Positions 1 through 8,976 are shown, counted from the stretch's first letter. The stretch is 64,000 bases of DNA from Streptomyces sp. PT12 (GCF_003311645.1 NZ_QEST01000079.1:62001-126000), one strand, 5' to 3'. Program-made: numbers and translations. The notes: generated by a model not told the origin, from the letters alone.

Positions 1-1242
1 GCAGTCGAGCTGGTCAACGAGGAGTCCGACCCGCCCTGGCACAGCGGACGCATCCCGGTCTCCGAGCGCGGCGACTTCACCAGTGTCCTGCGCGCCGAGC
101 CGGGGCGCAGAAACGTCTTCCAGGTCCGCGTCACCGACGCCTCGGGCGCCCGCTGGCCCGTCACCCCCGACCACCTCGGCTACACCGTCGGCGCCGTCGA
201 GACCGAGCCGATGCTCACCCACGCGATCGGCGTGGCCCTCGCCGACAATCAGGTGCGTGGGCTCGTCGAGCGCGGCGCGCGCCTGCCCGTGCGCCGCACC
301 ACCCCGTTGCGCACCACCGTCACGGTGGACCGGGGCCACGGCGGCGGGCTGATCCGCATCCCCGTCCTCGAGGGCGAGCGGCCCCGCGCCGACCGGAACC
401 GCACCATCGGCTCCATCGAGGTCGGCGCCGACCGCGTCAGCCGAACGGTCCCCGCGGGCAGCGAGGTGCGGCTCACCGTGGAGATCGACGCGTCGCGGCT
501 GGTGAAGGTCAGCGCGTTCGTGCCGCTGCTCGACGAGGTCTTCCAGACCACGGTCAGCCTGCTGAGCGAACCGGTCGTGGACACCCGCGAGCTGGAGATG
601 GACGCCGGGGCGGAACGCGCCAGGCTCGCCCAGCTCACCGAGCGCGGGCGCGACGTGGACAGCCCGGTCGCCGACCTGCTGCTGCAACGCGTCGCCGACG
701 AGGACCTGGACGGCGAGCTCGACCGCGCGGTGGACGCCGCCCGCCAGGACCCGTCCGAGTCGGGCCGCGCCAACAGCCGCCTGCTGGACCTGCGGCTCGC
801 GCTCGACGCGGTGGAGGACGAGCTGGCCTGGCCCGAGCTGGTGCGCCAGGCCGAGGCCGTGGTCACCGAGGTCCGCGATCTGATCGCGGCCCACGGCAGC
901 GAGTCGGACAAGGACGATCTTCCGCTCTACGAGCGGGACATCAAGCGCGCCATCGACTCGCGCGACGCGGATCTGCTGCGCCAGCGCACCGACCGCCTCC
1001 GCGAGCACGCGATGCGCGTCCTCGACCGCTCGGGCGTGCTGCAACCGCTCGTCTTCGAGAACCTGGCCGCCCACCGGTCCTCCATGCGCTACCCGGAACG
1101 CGCCGCCCGGCTGATCGCCGAGGGCCAACGCGCCCGCGACACCGGCGAGGAGGAGCGCCTGCGCTCGATCAACATCGAGCTGCAATCGCTGCTCCCCGAG
1201 GCCCCGCCCTCCATCCTCGGCGGTGACAGCACGGTCCTGTGA
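1..1242 (+). CDS. Hsp70/DnaK-like chaperone, C-terminal part (5' end outside window)
   Basis: The frame is open from base 1 with no start, so only the last 413 residues are visible. They begin with an Ig-like/linker stretch (AVELVNEESDPPW), followed by a beta-sandwich substrate-binding domain (THAIGVALADNQV, then VEGERPRADRNRTIGSIEV, typical of Hsp70) and a charged helical lid (DRLREHAMRVLDRSG). The ATPase domain would lie upstream, outside the window. This layout matches the large actinobacterial Hsp70-family proteins rather than canonical DnaK. Presumably a cytoplasmic ATP-dependent chaperone; its client is not evident. Confidence 0.75.
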   Translation, partial: AVELVNEESDPPWHSGRIPVSERGDFTSVLRAEPGRRNVFQVRVTDASGARWPVTPDHLGYTVGAVETEPMLTHAIGVALADNQVRGLVERGARLPVRRTTPLRTTVTVDRGHGGGLIRIPVLEGERPRADRNRTIGSIEVGADRVSRTVPAGSEVRLTVEIDASRLVKVSAFVPLLDEVFQTTVSLLSEPVVDTRELEMDAGAERARLAQLTERGRDVDSPVADLLLQRVADEDLDGELDRAVDAARQDPSESGRANSRLLDLRLALDAVEDELAWPELVRQAEAVVTEVRDLIAAHGSESDKDDLPLYERDIKRAIDSRDADLLRQRTDRLREHAMRVLDRSGVLQPLVFENLAAHRSSMRYPERAARLIAEGQRARDTGEEERLRSINIELQSLLPEAPPSILGGDSTVL

Positions 1243-1296
1243 ACGCCTCGGCCGACGGCCCTCCCGCCGCCCGCACGCCGTGCGACAATCACGCGT

Positions 1297-1863
1297 ATGA
1301 GTGAGCGAGAGCTGCTGGCCTCCGACGGGGAACGCGACCGCGCCGCCGAGCGCGTGCGGGAGGCCGCGGCCGAGGGCCGCATCCGGCTGTCCGACGTGGA
1401 CGGGCGGCTGTCCCGGGTGTACGAGGCGAGGACGCGCGGCGATCTCGAGCTGGCCACCCGCGACCTCCCCGAGCCGCGCGTCGTCAACGAACGGCCCACC
1501 TCCCGCGCCGCCGTGGCCGTCTTCGGCGGCTACGACCGGGGCGGCCACTGGGTGGTGCCCGCGAAGTTCACCGCGTGGTCGATGTTCGGCGGGGGCGGGA
1601 TCGACCTGACCGAGGCCCAGCTGACGTCGCGTGAGACGGTCATCACGGCCGTGGCCCTGTGGGGTGGCGCCGACATCGTCGTCCCCGACGACGTCGAGGT
1701 GGAGGTCAAGGGCTTCGGGATCTTCGGCGGCTTCGGCAAGAGCGGCCGCAACCGGGGCAGGCCGGGCGCCCCCAGGATCGTCATCCGCGGCTTTGCGATG
1801 TTCGGCGGGGTGGGCACGCGGAAGAAGCCACGCAAGGAGCGCAAGGGCCTCACCCAGGGCTGA
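1297..1863 (+). CDS. DUF1707 / LiaF-like C-terminal domain protein
   Basis: A 188-residue protein. Residues about 1-60 form a DUF1707 (SHOCT-like) domain with the typical pattern LSDVDGRLSRVYEARTRGDL. The rest resembles the LiaF/DUF2154 cell-wall-antibiotic-response beta repeat, with repeated FGG motifs (VFGGYDRG, SMFGGGGIDL, IFGGFGKS, MFGGVG). No membrane segment is evident. The C-terminus is very basic (GTRKKPRKERKG). Such proteins are common in Streptomyces and are thought to sense or bind at the membrane, but a specific role is not established. It starts 54 bases after the Hsp70-like gene and may be co-transcribed. Confidence 0.75.
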   Translation: MSERELLASDGERDRAAERVREAAAEGRIRLSDVDGRLSRVYEARTRGDLELATRDLPEPRVVNERPTSRAAVAVFGGYDRGGHWVVPAKFTAWSMFGGGGIDLTEAQLTSRETVITAVALWGGADIVVPDDVEVEVKGFGIFGGFGKSGRNRGRPGAPRIVIRGFAMFGGVGTRKKPRKERKGLTQG

Positions 1864-1991
1864 CAGTACTGACAGGGCTGGCAGACCCGGCAGAGCTGGC
1901 AGGGCCGAGCGGCGTCACGGCATCCCCGGCGCGGGGGGGACCTCAGCCGTTCCCCGCGCCCACGCCCCGCCGTTCCGCCTGCGGCGAGCCG

Positions 1992-2474
1992 TCATCCGGC
2001 GAGCCCACGGAGGCCGCCGCCTCCGATGCCCCTTCCGCCTCGGGCCGTTGCGGCGCAGCCGGTACGAAGTCCCGCGCGCGGATCAGCAGAACGCTCGCCG
2101 CCCCGGAACGCCTCGCTCAGCAGCGCGAGCGACGTCGCCCACAGGACCGCCCCGCCGATTCCCTGCCCGGCCCGTGCGAGCGCGAGGAACAGGGGCCCCG
2201 TCGCCAGGCCGCACAGCAGCGAGCACGCCGTGAACAGGCCGACGCCGACCGCGTACATGCGCCCGCGCCCCCACAGGTCCGCGAGCGAGCCCCCGGTCAC
2301 CAGGCCCGCGGCCAGCGCCAGCGCATACGCGTTGACCACCCACTGCGATCCGGACAGCGACGCGTCGAAGTCGTCGCCGATCTCGGGAAGCGCGACGTTC
2401 ACGATCGTGATGTCGACCACCAGCATGAACACCCCGGCGACCACCGCCACCAGGGTCCACCACCTCTGCGTCAG
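1992..2474 (-). pseudogene. Truncated MFS (DHA2/EmrB-type) transporter
   Basis: The minus strand encodes about the first 125 residues of a drug:H+ antiporter. Recognisable are the first transmembrane helix with motif D1 (VVDITIVNVALPEIG), the SQWVVNAYALALAAG segment and helices 3-4 (GPLFLALARAGQGIGGAVLW). After LSEAFRGGERS the similarity stops and low-complexity Arg/Gly/Ala residues follow to a stop at 1992. Family members run to about 480 residues, so at least ten helices are missing. I could not fix a start codon; WWTLVAVVAGVF runs upstream in frame. It is divergent from the MarR gene, a normal arrangement for a MarR-controlled exporter, which suggests the regulator has lost its target. Confidence 0.7.
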
Positions 2475-2487
2475 AGATATGGCAGCG

Positions 2488-2528
2488 ACCCTAAGGGTCC
2501 GTTTCCCTAATCGTCAATGTGCCTAATC
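2488..2528. promoter_or_regulatory. Candidate MarR operator region between MFS remnant and MarR gene
   Basis: The short divergent spacer contains the inverted repeat accct-a-agggt (2488-2498) and two direct copies of cctaatc (2506-2512 and 2522-2528) spaced 16 bases apart. This AT-richer patch just upstream of the GTG at 2557 is where a MarR-family repressor would bind. The assignment is by position and symmetry only. Confidence 0.35.
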
Positions 2529-2556
2529 ATCTGCTCCGCTTGGTAACCTCCGAACC

Positions 2557-3483
2557 GTGACCGACATCGCCGCGCCCGCCATCGACCCCCGGCTCGTCGG
2601 CTTCACCGCGTTCCTGGCCCGCCGCGCCTCCGTCCGCGCCGAGCGCCTCGCCATGGCCGAGCTGCCGCCCGGGCGCAGGCCCCGCGAGCTGGCCGTGCTG
2701 ACGCTGCTCGCCGACGAGGGGCCCCAGTCCCAGGCGCGCCTCGCCTCCCGCGTCGAAGTCAACAGGACCGTGATGATCTCCCTCATCGACGGCCTCGAGG
2801 GCGCCGACCTGGTCCGCAGGGAGCGCGACCCCGCCGACCGCAGGCGCTACGCCCTGCGCCTCACCGACGCGGGGGCTGCCGAGCTCGGGCGGATGGACGA
2901 GGCGACCGACCGGGCCGAACGCGCCCTGCACGCCCCCCTGTCCACGCCCGCCGCGCGCCGGAGGCTCGGTGACCTGCTGAGGTCGCTCGTCCCGGACCTG
3001 GCCGCCGCGCTCCCGGCGCGGGTCACCGCGCGCACGGGGTTCCTGCTGGCGCGGGTGGCCTGGCGGCTCGGCGGCCGACGGGAGGCGGGCCTGCGCGCCC
3101 ACGGCATCGAGCCGCGCTGTGTCGCCATGCTCGTCGCCCTCGACACCGCCCAGCCCTGCACCCAGGAGCGCCTCGCCGCCGCGCTCGGCGTCGCGGGCCC
3201 GAGCATCGTCGCCGCCGTCGACGACCTGCACACCAGCGACCTCATCCGCCGCGACCGCAACCCCGCCGACCGCCGCGAGCACATCCTGTGCCTCACCCCG
3301 ACCGGCGCGGACCACCTCACCAGGGCGCTGGACGCGGAGGGCGCCGTGCAGCGCGAGATCGCCGCCGACCTCGGGGAGCGGGAGGCGTCCGAGCTGAACG
3401 GCCTCCTGCTCGCCCTGCTCTCACCCCCGGGCGGGCACCCTGGCGGCGGGCTCACCGAGGAACGCCCCGCCGACGCGCGATGA
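2557..3483 (+). CDS. Tandem (double-domain) MarR-family regulator
   Basis: 308 residues holding two MarR winged-helix domains in one chain. Domain 1 (about 15-150) has VEVNRTVMISLIDGLEGADLV then the wing RRERDPADRRRYALRLTDAG. Domain 2 (about 160-290) has LGVAGPSIVAAVDDLHTSDLI then RRDRNPADRREHILCLTPTG. Ordinary MarR proteins are about 150 residues and dimerise; this one looks like a covalent pseudo-dimer. The GTG start follows ggtaacctccgaacc. It is divergent from a truncated exporter gene that it probably once controlled. The effector is unknown. The C-terminal tail is Gly/Pro-rich. Confidence 0.85.
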   Translation: MTDIAAPAIDPRLVGFTAFLARRASVRAERLAMAELPPGRRPRELAVLTLLADEGPQSQARLASRVEVNRTVMISLIDGLEGADLVRRERDPADRRRYALRLTDAGAAELGRMDEATDRAERALHAPLSTPAARRRLGDLLRSLVPDLAAALPARVTARTGFLLARVAWRLGGRREAGLRAHGIEPRCVAMLVALDTAQPCTQERLAAALGVAGPSIVAAVDDLHTSDLIRRDRNPADRREHILCLTPTGADHLTRALDAEGAVQREIAADLGEREASELNGLLLALLSPPGGHPGGGLTEERPADAR

Positions 3484-3662
3484 GTCGGCGCCCCTGGCGT
3501 CGGAGCCGTCGGGGAAGCGGCATCGAACCCGCGTCGAACCGGCGCCGCCCGAGCGCCGATTCGGCCAAGGGCGGCGCCCCGTCTGCCCGGATATGGGATG
3601 CTGCGGTCAGGACCCGACCCTGAGAAGTATGTGCACCTGATCGCATGTTTGGCAGGAGATCC

Positions 3663-3923
3663 ATGAACGGTCAACTGGCCTGGTTCAAGAGCAGCTACAG
3701 CACCGACTCCGGCGGCAACTGTCTCGAAGTGGCCGTCTCCTGGCGGAAGTCCGGCCTCGGCGGCGCGGCGTGCGCCGGGACCGTCGGCGTCCGCACCGTC
3801 CGCACTGTCCACGCCGTCCGCACCGTCCACGTCCGGGACTCGAAGGACATCGCACGCCCCGGCCTTGCGGTCTCGCCTGCCGCATGGGCCGCGTTCGCCG
3901 GGGGACCGCTCACGCGGTCATGA
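3663..3923 (+). CDS. DUF397 protein with internal repeat insertion
   Basis: 86 residues with the DUF397 hallmarks: an N-terminal WFKSSYS, then GGNCLEVAV, VHVRDSKD and a C-terminal LAVSPAAWAAFA. The ATG at 3663 follows AGGAG at suitable spacing. Between the conserved halves sits an extra Val/Arg/Thr/His stretch encoded by 9-base repeats (listed separately). DUF397 proteins usually sit beside an XRE regulator and often act with it in developmental control (the BldB family is related), but no such partner is adjacent here. The 3' end overlaps the convergent hydrolase gene by 14 bases. Confidence 0.75.
   Translation: MNGQLAWFKSSYSTDSGGNCLEVAVSWRKSGLGGAACAGTVGVRTVRTVHAVRTVHVRDSKDIARPGLAVSPAAWAAFAGGPLTRS
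3788..3832 (+). repeat. Five 9-bp tandem units inside the DUF397 gene
   Basis: Five consecutive 9-mers: cgtccgcac, cgtccgcac, tgtccacgc, cgtccgcac, cgtccacgt. They keep the reading frame and encode repeated Val-Arg-Thr / Val-His steps, so unit gain or loss would change protein length without a frameshift. Confidence 0.7.
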
Positions 3924-4671
3924 AGTCCAGCATCAAACGGGCCGTGTCCGCGGGGCGTTCGAGACTGGGGAGATGTCCGGCCCAGGGGAGCTCGAGGTGC
4001 CTGGCACCGCTCACCACCTGGGGCAGGTCCGCCGCGATCTCCCGGAAGTCCGGGAGATCGTGGGCCCCGGACACCGCGAGCGTCCGCGCCTTGATCGCGC
4101 TCAGGTCGAACTCCACGTCGACGTCGTCGACATCCGGCGCGGTCGACTGCACCTCGAACGCGCGGCGTTGCATCATCCGCACCATCGCCCTGGTGTTGCC
4201 GTCGGCCTCCGGACCGAGCCAGGTCGTGACGTTCAGCTCCACCGCGGCGTCGAGGTCACCGGCCTCGACGAACTCGTCCTCGCGGCGGCCGAACTCCCGC
4301 AGCGTCTCCGACTTCTCCCAGCCCGGCTGGGCCGTCGCGAGCAGCAGCAGCGACGTCACCCGCTCCGGCCAGCGCGCCGCCAGCTCAAGCCCCGCCAGGC
4401 CGCCCCCCGACGAGGCGATGACCGCCGTCTCCCGCACGTCGAGCGCGTCCAGCAGCCGCAGCACGTCATCGGCGTCGCGATAGGGCTCCTCGCCGGGCGG
4501 GGTATCACCGAAGGCGCGGAGGTCGCAGCGGATGAGGCGGAAGCCCGCGTCCAGCAGGATCCGCCACTGCGGATCCCACATCCTCCGGTCACAGACCGTG
4601 GAATGGAGCATCAGCACCACGGGGCCTTCGCGAACCGCGCCATGGTCATGGGCGAGGAGAGGGAGGGGCAC
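3910..4671 (-). CDS. Alpha/beta-fold hydrolase
   Basis: 253 residues. The fold is shown by the oxyanion region VVLMLHSTVCDRRMWDPQW, a nucleophile elbow of the form ASSGGG (Ser in the GxSxG position), the acid SGAHDLPDF and the base WAGHLPSLE. This is the 3-oxoadipate-enol-lactonase/haloperoxidase-like branch, usually an esterase or lactonase in the cytoplasm. The substrate cannot be deduced. The gene is transcribed away from the YqeB-like gene and converges on the DUF397 gene. Confidence 0.85.
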   Translation of the reverse strand: MPLPLLAHDHGAVREGPVVLMLHSTVCDRRMWDPQWRILLDAGFRLIRCDLRAFGDTPPGEEPYRDADDVLRLLDALDVRETAVIASSGGGLAGLELAARWPERVTSLLLLATAQPGWEKSETLREFGRREDEFVEAGDLDAAVELNVTTWLGPEADGNTRAMVRMMQRRAFEVQSTAPDVDDVDVEFDLSAIKARTLAVSGAHDLPDFREIAADLPQVVSGARHLELPWAGHLPSLERPADTARLMLDFMTA

Positions 4672-4764
4672 CCGCGAACCCTACAACTAAAGTTGACCAT
4701 CGGCAGGCGCTTTCCAGACCTTCGTCAGATGTGCGGTGCCCCACCCGTCACCTACCGTGATTCC

Positions 4765-5454
4765 ATGAGGTCAAGCGAGACAACGGAGCTGGGTCTGTCC
4801 CTCGGGGACCGGCTCCTGATCATCGTCGGCGCCCCCGTGCTGGCGACACCCCTGGGCTTCGCCCTGCCGTCGATCACGGACTGGGCGGACGACCGGCCCT
4901 GGCTCCCCCTGCCGGGACCGCTGGCCGCCATCGCCGAGCTGGAGGGACGCTGGGTAGCCCTCGCCCTCGGCGGCGCCGGGCTCGTCCTCGGCCTCCTCGG
5001 AGGGCTGCTCCTGGTCCATCAGTGCCTCAGGGTCACCCTCTCCGACAAGGACATCAGGGTGGACAAGGGCGACAGGAGCCGCCGCATCCCCAGGGCCGAT
5101 GTGGGGGCCGCCTTCGTGGACGGCAAGCGGCTGGTCATCCTCGACCCGGAGACCCGGGAGCTGATACGGGAGGAGTTCGAGGGGAAGCGCTCCACCCTGG
5201 CCGAGGGGTTCAGGGCCCATGGATACCCCTGGCACCAGGACGGGGACCCGCATGCCGACCTCTACCGCCGCTGGGTCCCCGACACCCCCGACATCCCCCC
5301 GGCGGCCAACGCCCTTCTGAAGGCACGCGAATCGGCCCTCAAGAAGAAGCACAAGGACGACATCACCGAGCTGCACACGGAGATTCAGAAGCTCGGCATC
5401 GTGATCCGCGACGAGCCCCCCAAGCAGTACTGGCGTCCACTGGTCCCGCACTGA
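4765..5454 (+). CDS. YqeB-like membrane protein
   Basis: 229 residues. Two N-terminal hydrophobic segments (LLIIVGAPVLATPLGFALP and VALALGGAGLVLGLLGGLL) are followed by a cytosolic PH-like beta domain (LRVTLSDKDIRVDKGDRSRRI, VFDGK-like turns) and a charged helical tail ending in a conserved-looking VIRDE..KQYWRPLV. It resembles the actinobacterial YqeB family, whose role is unknown. The ATG at 4765 is chosen because the hydrophobic segment begins shortly after it. Confidence 0.65.
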   Translation: MRSSETTELGLSLGDRLLIIVGAPVLATPLGFALPSITDWADDRPWLPLPGPLAAIAELEGRWVALALGGAGLVLGLLGGLLLVHQCLRVTLSDKDIRVDKGDRSRRIPRADVGAAFVDGKRLVILDPETRELIREEFEGKRSTLAEGFRAHGYPWHQDGDPHADLYRRWVPDTPDIPPAANALLKARESALKKKHKDDITELHTEIQKLGIVIRDEPPKQYWRPLVPH

Positions 5455-5503
5455 TCGGTCCCGCACCGATCCGTGCGGGGCGGCGCCCGGGCATGATGCC
5501 CCC

Positions 5504-6139
5504 ATGTCGGAGCACGGAACGGACGCATACCTCGGCGCCATGGATCTGCCGCCCCTCGTCACCCGCGCGGTCACGGCGGCCCGGGAGCGGGGCTTCGCCC
5601 ACTCCTGCCGCCCCGAACAGGGCCGTCTCCTGCGGGCCTTGGCCTCGGGGGCACCCAGCGCGATCGGCGAGACCGGCACAGGCTGCGGCGTGGGCCTCGC
5701 CTGGCTCGCCCCGGGTGCGGGACCGGACGTCCGCCTCGTCAGCGTCGAACGCGATCCCGCGCTCGCCCGGATCGCCGCCGACCTCTTCGGCGACGACCCC
5801 CGGGTCACCGTCCTGCGCGGCGACTGGCGCGAGATCGTCGCCCATGGCCCGTTCGACCTGCTCGCCCTCGACGGGGGCGGTCAGGGCAAGCACCCCGGCG
5901 ATCCGCCGGCCGACCCCGAGGAGCTGCTCACCCGTCGAGGCACCGTGCTGATCGACGACTTCACCCCCGGCTTCCACCCCGACCCGCCCCGCGAGCACTG
6001 GCTCAGCCCTCGCCGCCGTCCCGGCCTGAGCTCCGCGCGCCCCTCCCCGCCGCTCAGGGGATGGACTCCCCGGTCGCGGGGGCGGATCGCTGCTCCGGCA
6101 CGGACGACGAGGCGGGCGCGGCGGGGAGGACGCCGGTGA
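5504..6139 (+). CDS. Class I SAM-dependent O-methyltransferase-like protein, C-terminus probably lost
   Basis: The SAM-binding Rossmann core is clear: GETGTGCGVGLAWLAPG (motif I), LVSVERDP (acidic ribose-binding Glu), VTVLRGDW and FDLLALDGGG. The last recognisable strand is VLIDDFTPGFHPD near residue 155. Beyond that the reading frame runs through Arg/Pro-rich sequence antisense to the end of the neighbouring sulP relic (overlap 6054-6139), so the true family C-terminus appears replaced. The catalytic state is uncertain and the methyl acceptor is unknown. Confidence 0.6.
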   Translation: MSEHGTDAYLGAMDLPPLVTRAVTAARERGFAHSCRPEQGRLLRALASGAPSAIGETGTGCGVGLAWLAPGAGPDVRLVSVERDPALARIAADLFGDDPRVTVLRGDWREIVAHGPFDLLALDGGGQGKHPGDPPADPEELLTRRGTVLIDDFTPGFHPDPPREHWLSPRRRPGLSSARPSPPLRGWTPRSRGRIAAPARTTRRARRGGRR

Positions 6140-7703
6140 GGTGCAGGTGCCGACGGGCGGCCTGGATGGCGTCGGGCGTGTGGGCATAGGTGGTGTGGCC
6201 GTCGGGCTGGAGGAGATCGAGCGCCCCGACGGAGGGCAGAGCCGTGTGCTGCCCTGGGCGGATGTCCGACGCCAGGACGACGATGCCGCGCCGCCGCAGC
6301 TTCTCCACGGCGTCCTTGAAAACGAGCGCTCCGGTGGCGTCGACGGTGGTGACGCGGGACATGCGCAGAATGACGACGCGCACGTCGGCGACCTCGGTGA
6401 GCTCAAGGAGAAAGCGGTGGGCGTCGGCGAAGAACAGCGGCCCGTCGATGCGGTAGGCCACGATGTGTTCGGCCAGCAGTCGGCGTTCCTCATCGCTGTG
6501 CTCGCCGGGCAGGTCCGCGTGGAAGGGGACCTGTTCGAGGCGGGCCTGGCGCGCGACGGCCCGCAGCGCGAGCGTTCCGGCGACGAGCAGCCCGATGAGG
6601 ACGGCGTAGACCAGGTCGAGGACCAGGGTGGCCAGGGCGGTCAGGACCAGCACGACGGCGTCGGCGCGGGTGGCGCGGACCATCGCGTGCAGCGCGCCCA
6701 CCTCGACCATGCGCACCGCCGTGGCCAGCAGCACCCCGGCCAGGGCGGCGAGCGGGATCCGGGACACGAGGGAGGCGGCGGCGAAGACGATCACCGCGAG
6801 TACGACGGCGTGGGCGAGGGCGGCGAGCCGCGAGGTGACGCCCGAGCGGACGTTCACCGCGGTCCAGGCGATCGCCCCGGTCGCGGGCACCCCGCCGAAC
6901 AGCGGCGCGGCGACGTTCGCCAGCCCCTGACCGAACAACTCCCGGTCGGGATCGTGCCGTTGCCCCACCGTCATGCCGTCGGCGACGGACGCGGACAGCA
7001 GGGACTCAAGACCGGCCAACGCCGCGACCGCCACGGCCGGGGCGATCAGGGAGCCCACCTCGCCCGGGGCGAGGAAGCCGAGGCTGGGGGCGGGCAGCCC
7101 GGCGGGCAGGTCCCCGATCGACGGAGCGCCTTCGATGCCGAACGCTGCGTGGCCAGCGTCGCGGCGGCCACGGTGAGGATGGAGAACGGGACGGCGGGCC
7201 GCCACCGGGCGCCCACCAGCATGATCGCTGCCACGCCCATGGCGAGGGCGAGCGCGGCCCACTGGGGGGAGCGCGCCCACTCCTCCACCACCCGCCACGC
7301 CACGACCAGGACCTTCTCGCCCTCGGGCTGCTCGACGCCCAGGGCGCCAGGCATCTGCTGGAGGCCGATCACACAGGCGATGCCCAGCGTGAACCCCTCC
7401 ACAACGGGCGCGGGCACATAGCTCATGTAGCGTCCGGCGCGGGCGAACGCCAGGCCGATCAGCATCAGCCCGGCCAGCAGGCCGACCGTGAGAACGGCGG
7501 CGGGTCCGTGCTCGGCCACGATCGGCACCAGCACCACGGTCATCGCGCCGGTCGGCCCCGACACCTGGAGGTTCGATCCGCCGAAGATGGCGGCCACCGC
7601 ACCGGCCACCACCGCCGTCGCGAGACCCGCCTCCGCCCCCAGGCCAGAGGAGACACCGAAGCCCAGCGCGAGGGGCAGGGCGACGATGGCCACCGTCAGC
7701 CCG
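6054..7703 (-). pseudogene. SulP-family anion permease, frameshifted and 5'-truncated
   Basis: Two frames together make one SulP/SLC26 transporter. The upstream frame (about 7703-7150) gives GLTVAIVALPLALGFGVSSG, SGPTGAMTVVLVPIV and several helices. The downstream frame (about 7155-6054) continues with AFGIEGAPSIGDLPAGLP, further helices and a C-terminal STAS domain (RMSRVTTVDATGALVFKD). The break lies near 7144-7155, where one base too many or too few separates LTVAAATLAT from AFGIEG. The 5' end also stops abruptly against the TetR gene with no start codon or promoter. It is almost certainly non-functional unless the frameshift is a sequencing error. Confidence 0.75.
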
Positions 7704-7735
7704 CCCCCCAGGCCCGCCGCCCCCGCGCGGACGCC

Positions 7736-8359
7736 GTGCGCAACCGAGAGCGGCTTCTCGCCGCCGCCGCGCGAGCGTTCAACGCCGAGGGAGCCGACAC
7801 CTCGCTCGACGACATCGCCCACGCCGCCGACGTCGGGAACGCAACGCTGTACCGGCACTTCCCGACCCGCCAGGCCCTCATCGCGGCCGTGTACGCCGAG
7901 CGGATCGAGCACCTCTGCGCGTCCGCGGCGGATCTGAGGGACCAGGAGCCTGCCGGTGAGGCCCTGACGGCGTGGCTGCGCCTGGTCATCGACCACACCA
8001 CACGGAACCGAGGCTTGCGCGACGCCTTCGTCGCCGCCTACCGGATCCGGCACGACGAGGAGACCCCCGAGGTGACCGAGTGGCACCGCGCCACCCACGA
8101 GGCGGCCACGCCCCTCCTGCGCGACGCCCAGGCCGCCGGGCGCGTCCGGGTGGATGTGGACATCGACGAGCTGATCGGCCTCACCACGGCGATCGCCCAG
8201 ACGGGAGACGGCGACCGTCCCTTCGCCGACCGCCTGCTCACCCTGGCGCTCGAAGGCGTCAGGACCCGGTCAGCGGAAGGCCAGGACGGAACGGCCACAC
8301 CACCGCGGCCCGTTCACCGGACGCGCCGCATGCCGCACCCCTGTCCCCGCGGCACCTGA
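7736..8359 (+). CDS. TetR-family regulator abutting the sulP relic
   Basis: About 207 residues. The N-terminal HTH is intact (DTSLDDIAHAADVGNATLYRHFPTRQAL), followed by a ligand-binding helical domain. Typical family residues (PRADAVRNRERLL) continue upstream of the GTG at 7736 without another in-frame start, then run into sulP sequence, so the native start and promoter seem to have been removed by a deletion. The GTG at 7736 is the best remaining start and has no clear ribosome site. It may be silent. Confidence 0.6.
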   Translation: MRNRERLLAAAARAFNAEGADTSLDDIAHAADVGNATLYRHFPTRQALIAAVYAERIEHLCASAADLRDQEPAGEALTAWLRLVIDHTTRNRGLRDAFVAAYRIRHDEETPEVTEWHRATHEAATPLLRDAQAAGRVRVDVDIDELIGLTTAIAQTGDGDRPFADRLLTLALEGVRTRSAEGQDGTATPPRPVHRTRRMPHPCPRGT

Positions 8360-8519
8360 GGGGCCGCTTTCAGAGCTGCTGCTGCTCCGCGCCGGGCGGT
8401 AGCAGGCAGGGCGTGCTGGCCATGCGAGGAAGTGGGTCGCTGATTCCGCTTCGGCCCGCAATCCACGTCACCCCGCGTCCCGGCGGATACCACGCGGGGG
8501 CCGGTCGCTCAGTTCCCGT

Positions 8520-8640
8520 TCAGGCGGCGGCGGTGCAGGGTGTGGATCGCTTCGGCCAGGCCGGGGACCACTCGACCAGCTGCTCGGTCGAGCTGGCGTA
8601 GACGATGCGGCCGAGGCCCACCCACGCGTGAGCCGCCACC
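8520..8640 (-). pseudogene. Remnant of a nucleoside/guanine deaminase-like gene
   Basis: A 40-codon stretch reads AHAWVGLGRIVYASSTEQL then VEWSPAW and ends at a TGA. The pattern W-x-G-L-x-R-(I/V)-V-Y-A-x-S-T-E-Q follows the second zinc-ligand cysteine pair in cytidine/guanine deaminases. The catalytic HAE part and PCxxC are absent. The fragment is cut where the Lrp remnant begins, so one deletion probably removed the 5' parts of both divergent genes. Confidence 0.5.
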
Positions 8641-8970
8641 GAGCGCGTCCGCCGCCTCGAGTCCACCGGCGTGATCACCGGCTACCACGCCGAAGTGGAC
8701 CTGGAGAAGGCGGGGTTCGCGATCCTTGCCGTGATCCGGCTCAAGTACCCCGGCAGCCGCCACGAGCCGCTGCACCGCCTCCTCGCCGAGCGCGGCGAGA
8801 TCCTCGAGTGCCTGCGCACCACGGGCGACGACTGCTACACCCTCAAGGTGGCCGCCACCTCGATGCGGCACCTAGAGCAGGTCGCCGACGAGCTGAGCAG
8901 GTTCGGGGCGACGACCACCAACGTCGTCTACACCGAGACCCTGCCCTACCGCGGCCCACCCGCGCGGGCT
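8632..8970 (+). pseudogene. Lrp/AsnC regulator remnant (C-terminal RAM domain)
   Basis: In frame from TERVRRLESTGVITGYHAEV, the end of the Lrp HTH, through the complete ligand-binding domain (ILAVIRLKYPGSRHEPL, ECLRTTGDDCYTLKVA, TTTNVVYTETLPYRGPP). The first 40 or so residues with most of the HTH are missing and no start codon precedes it. The natural stop is lost too; the frame runs on antisense to the GNAT gene. Confidence 0.65.
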
Positions 8971-8976
8971 GAACGC

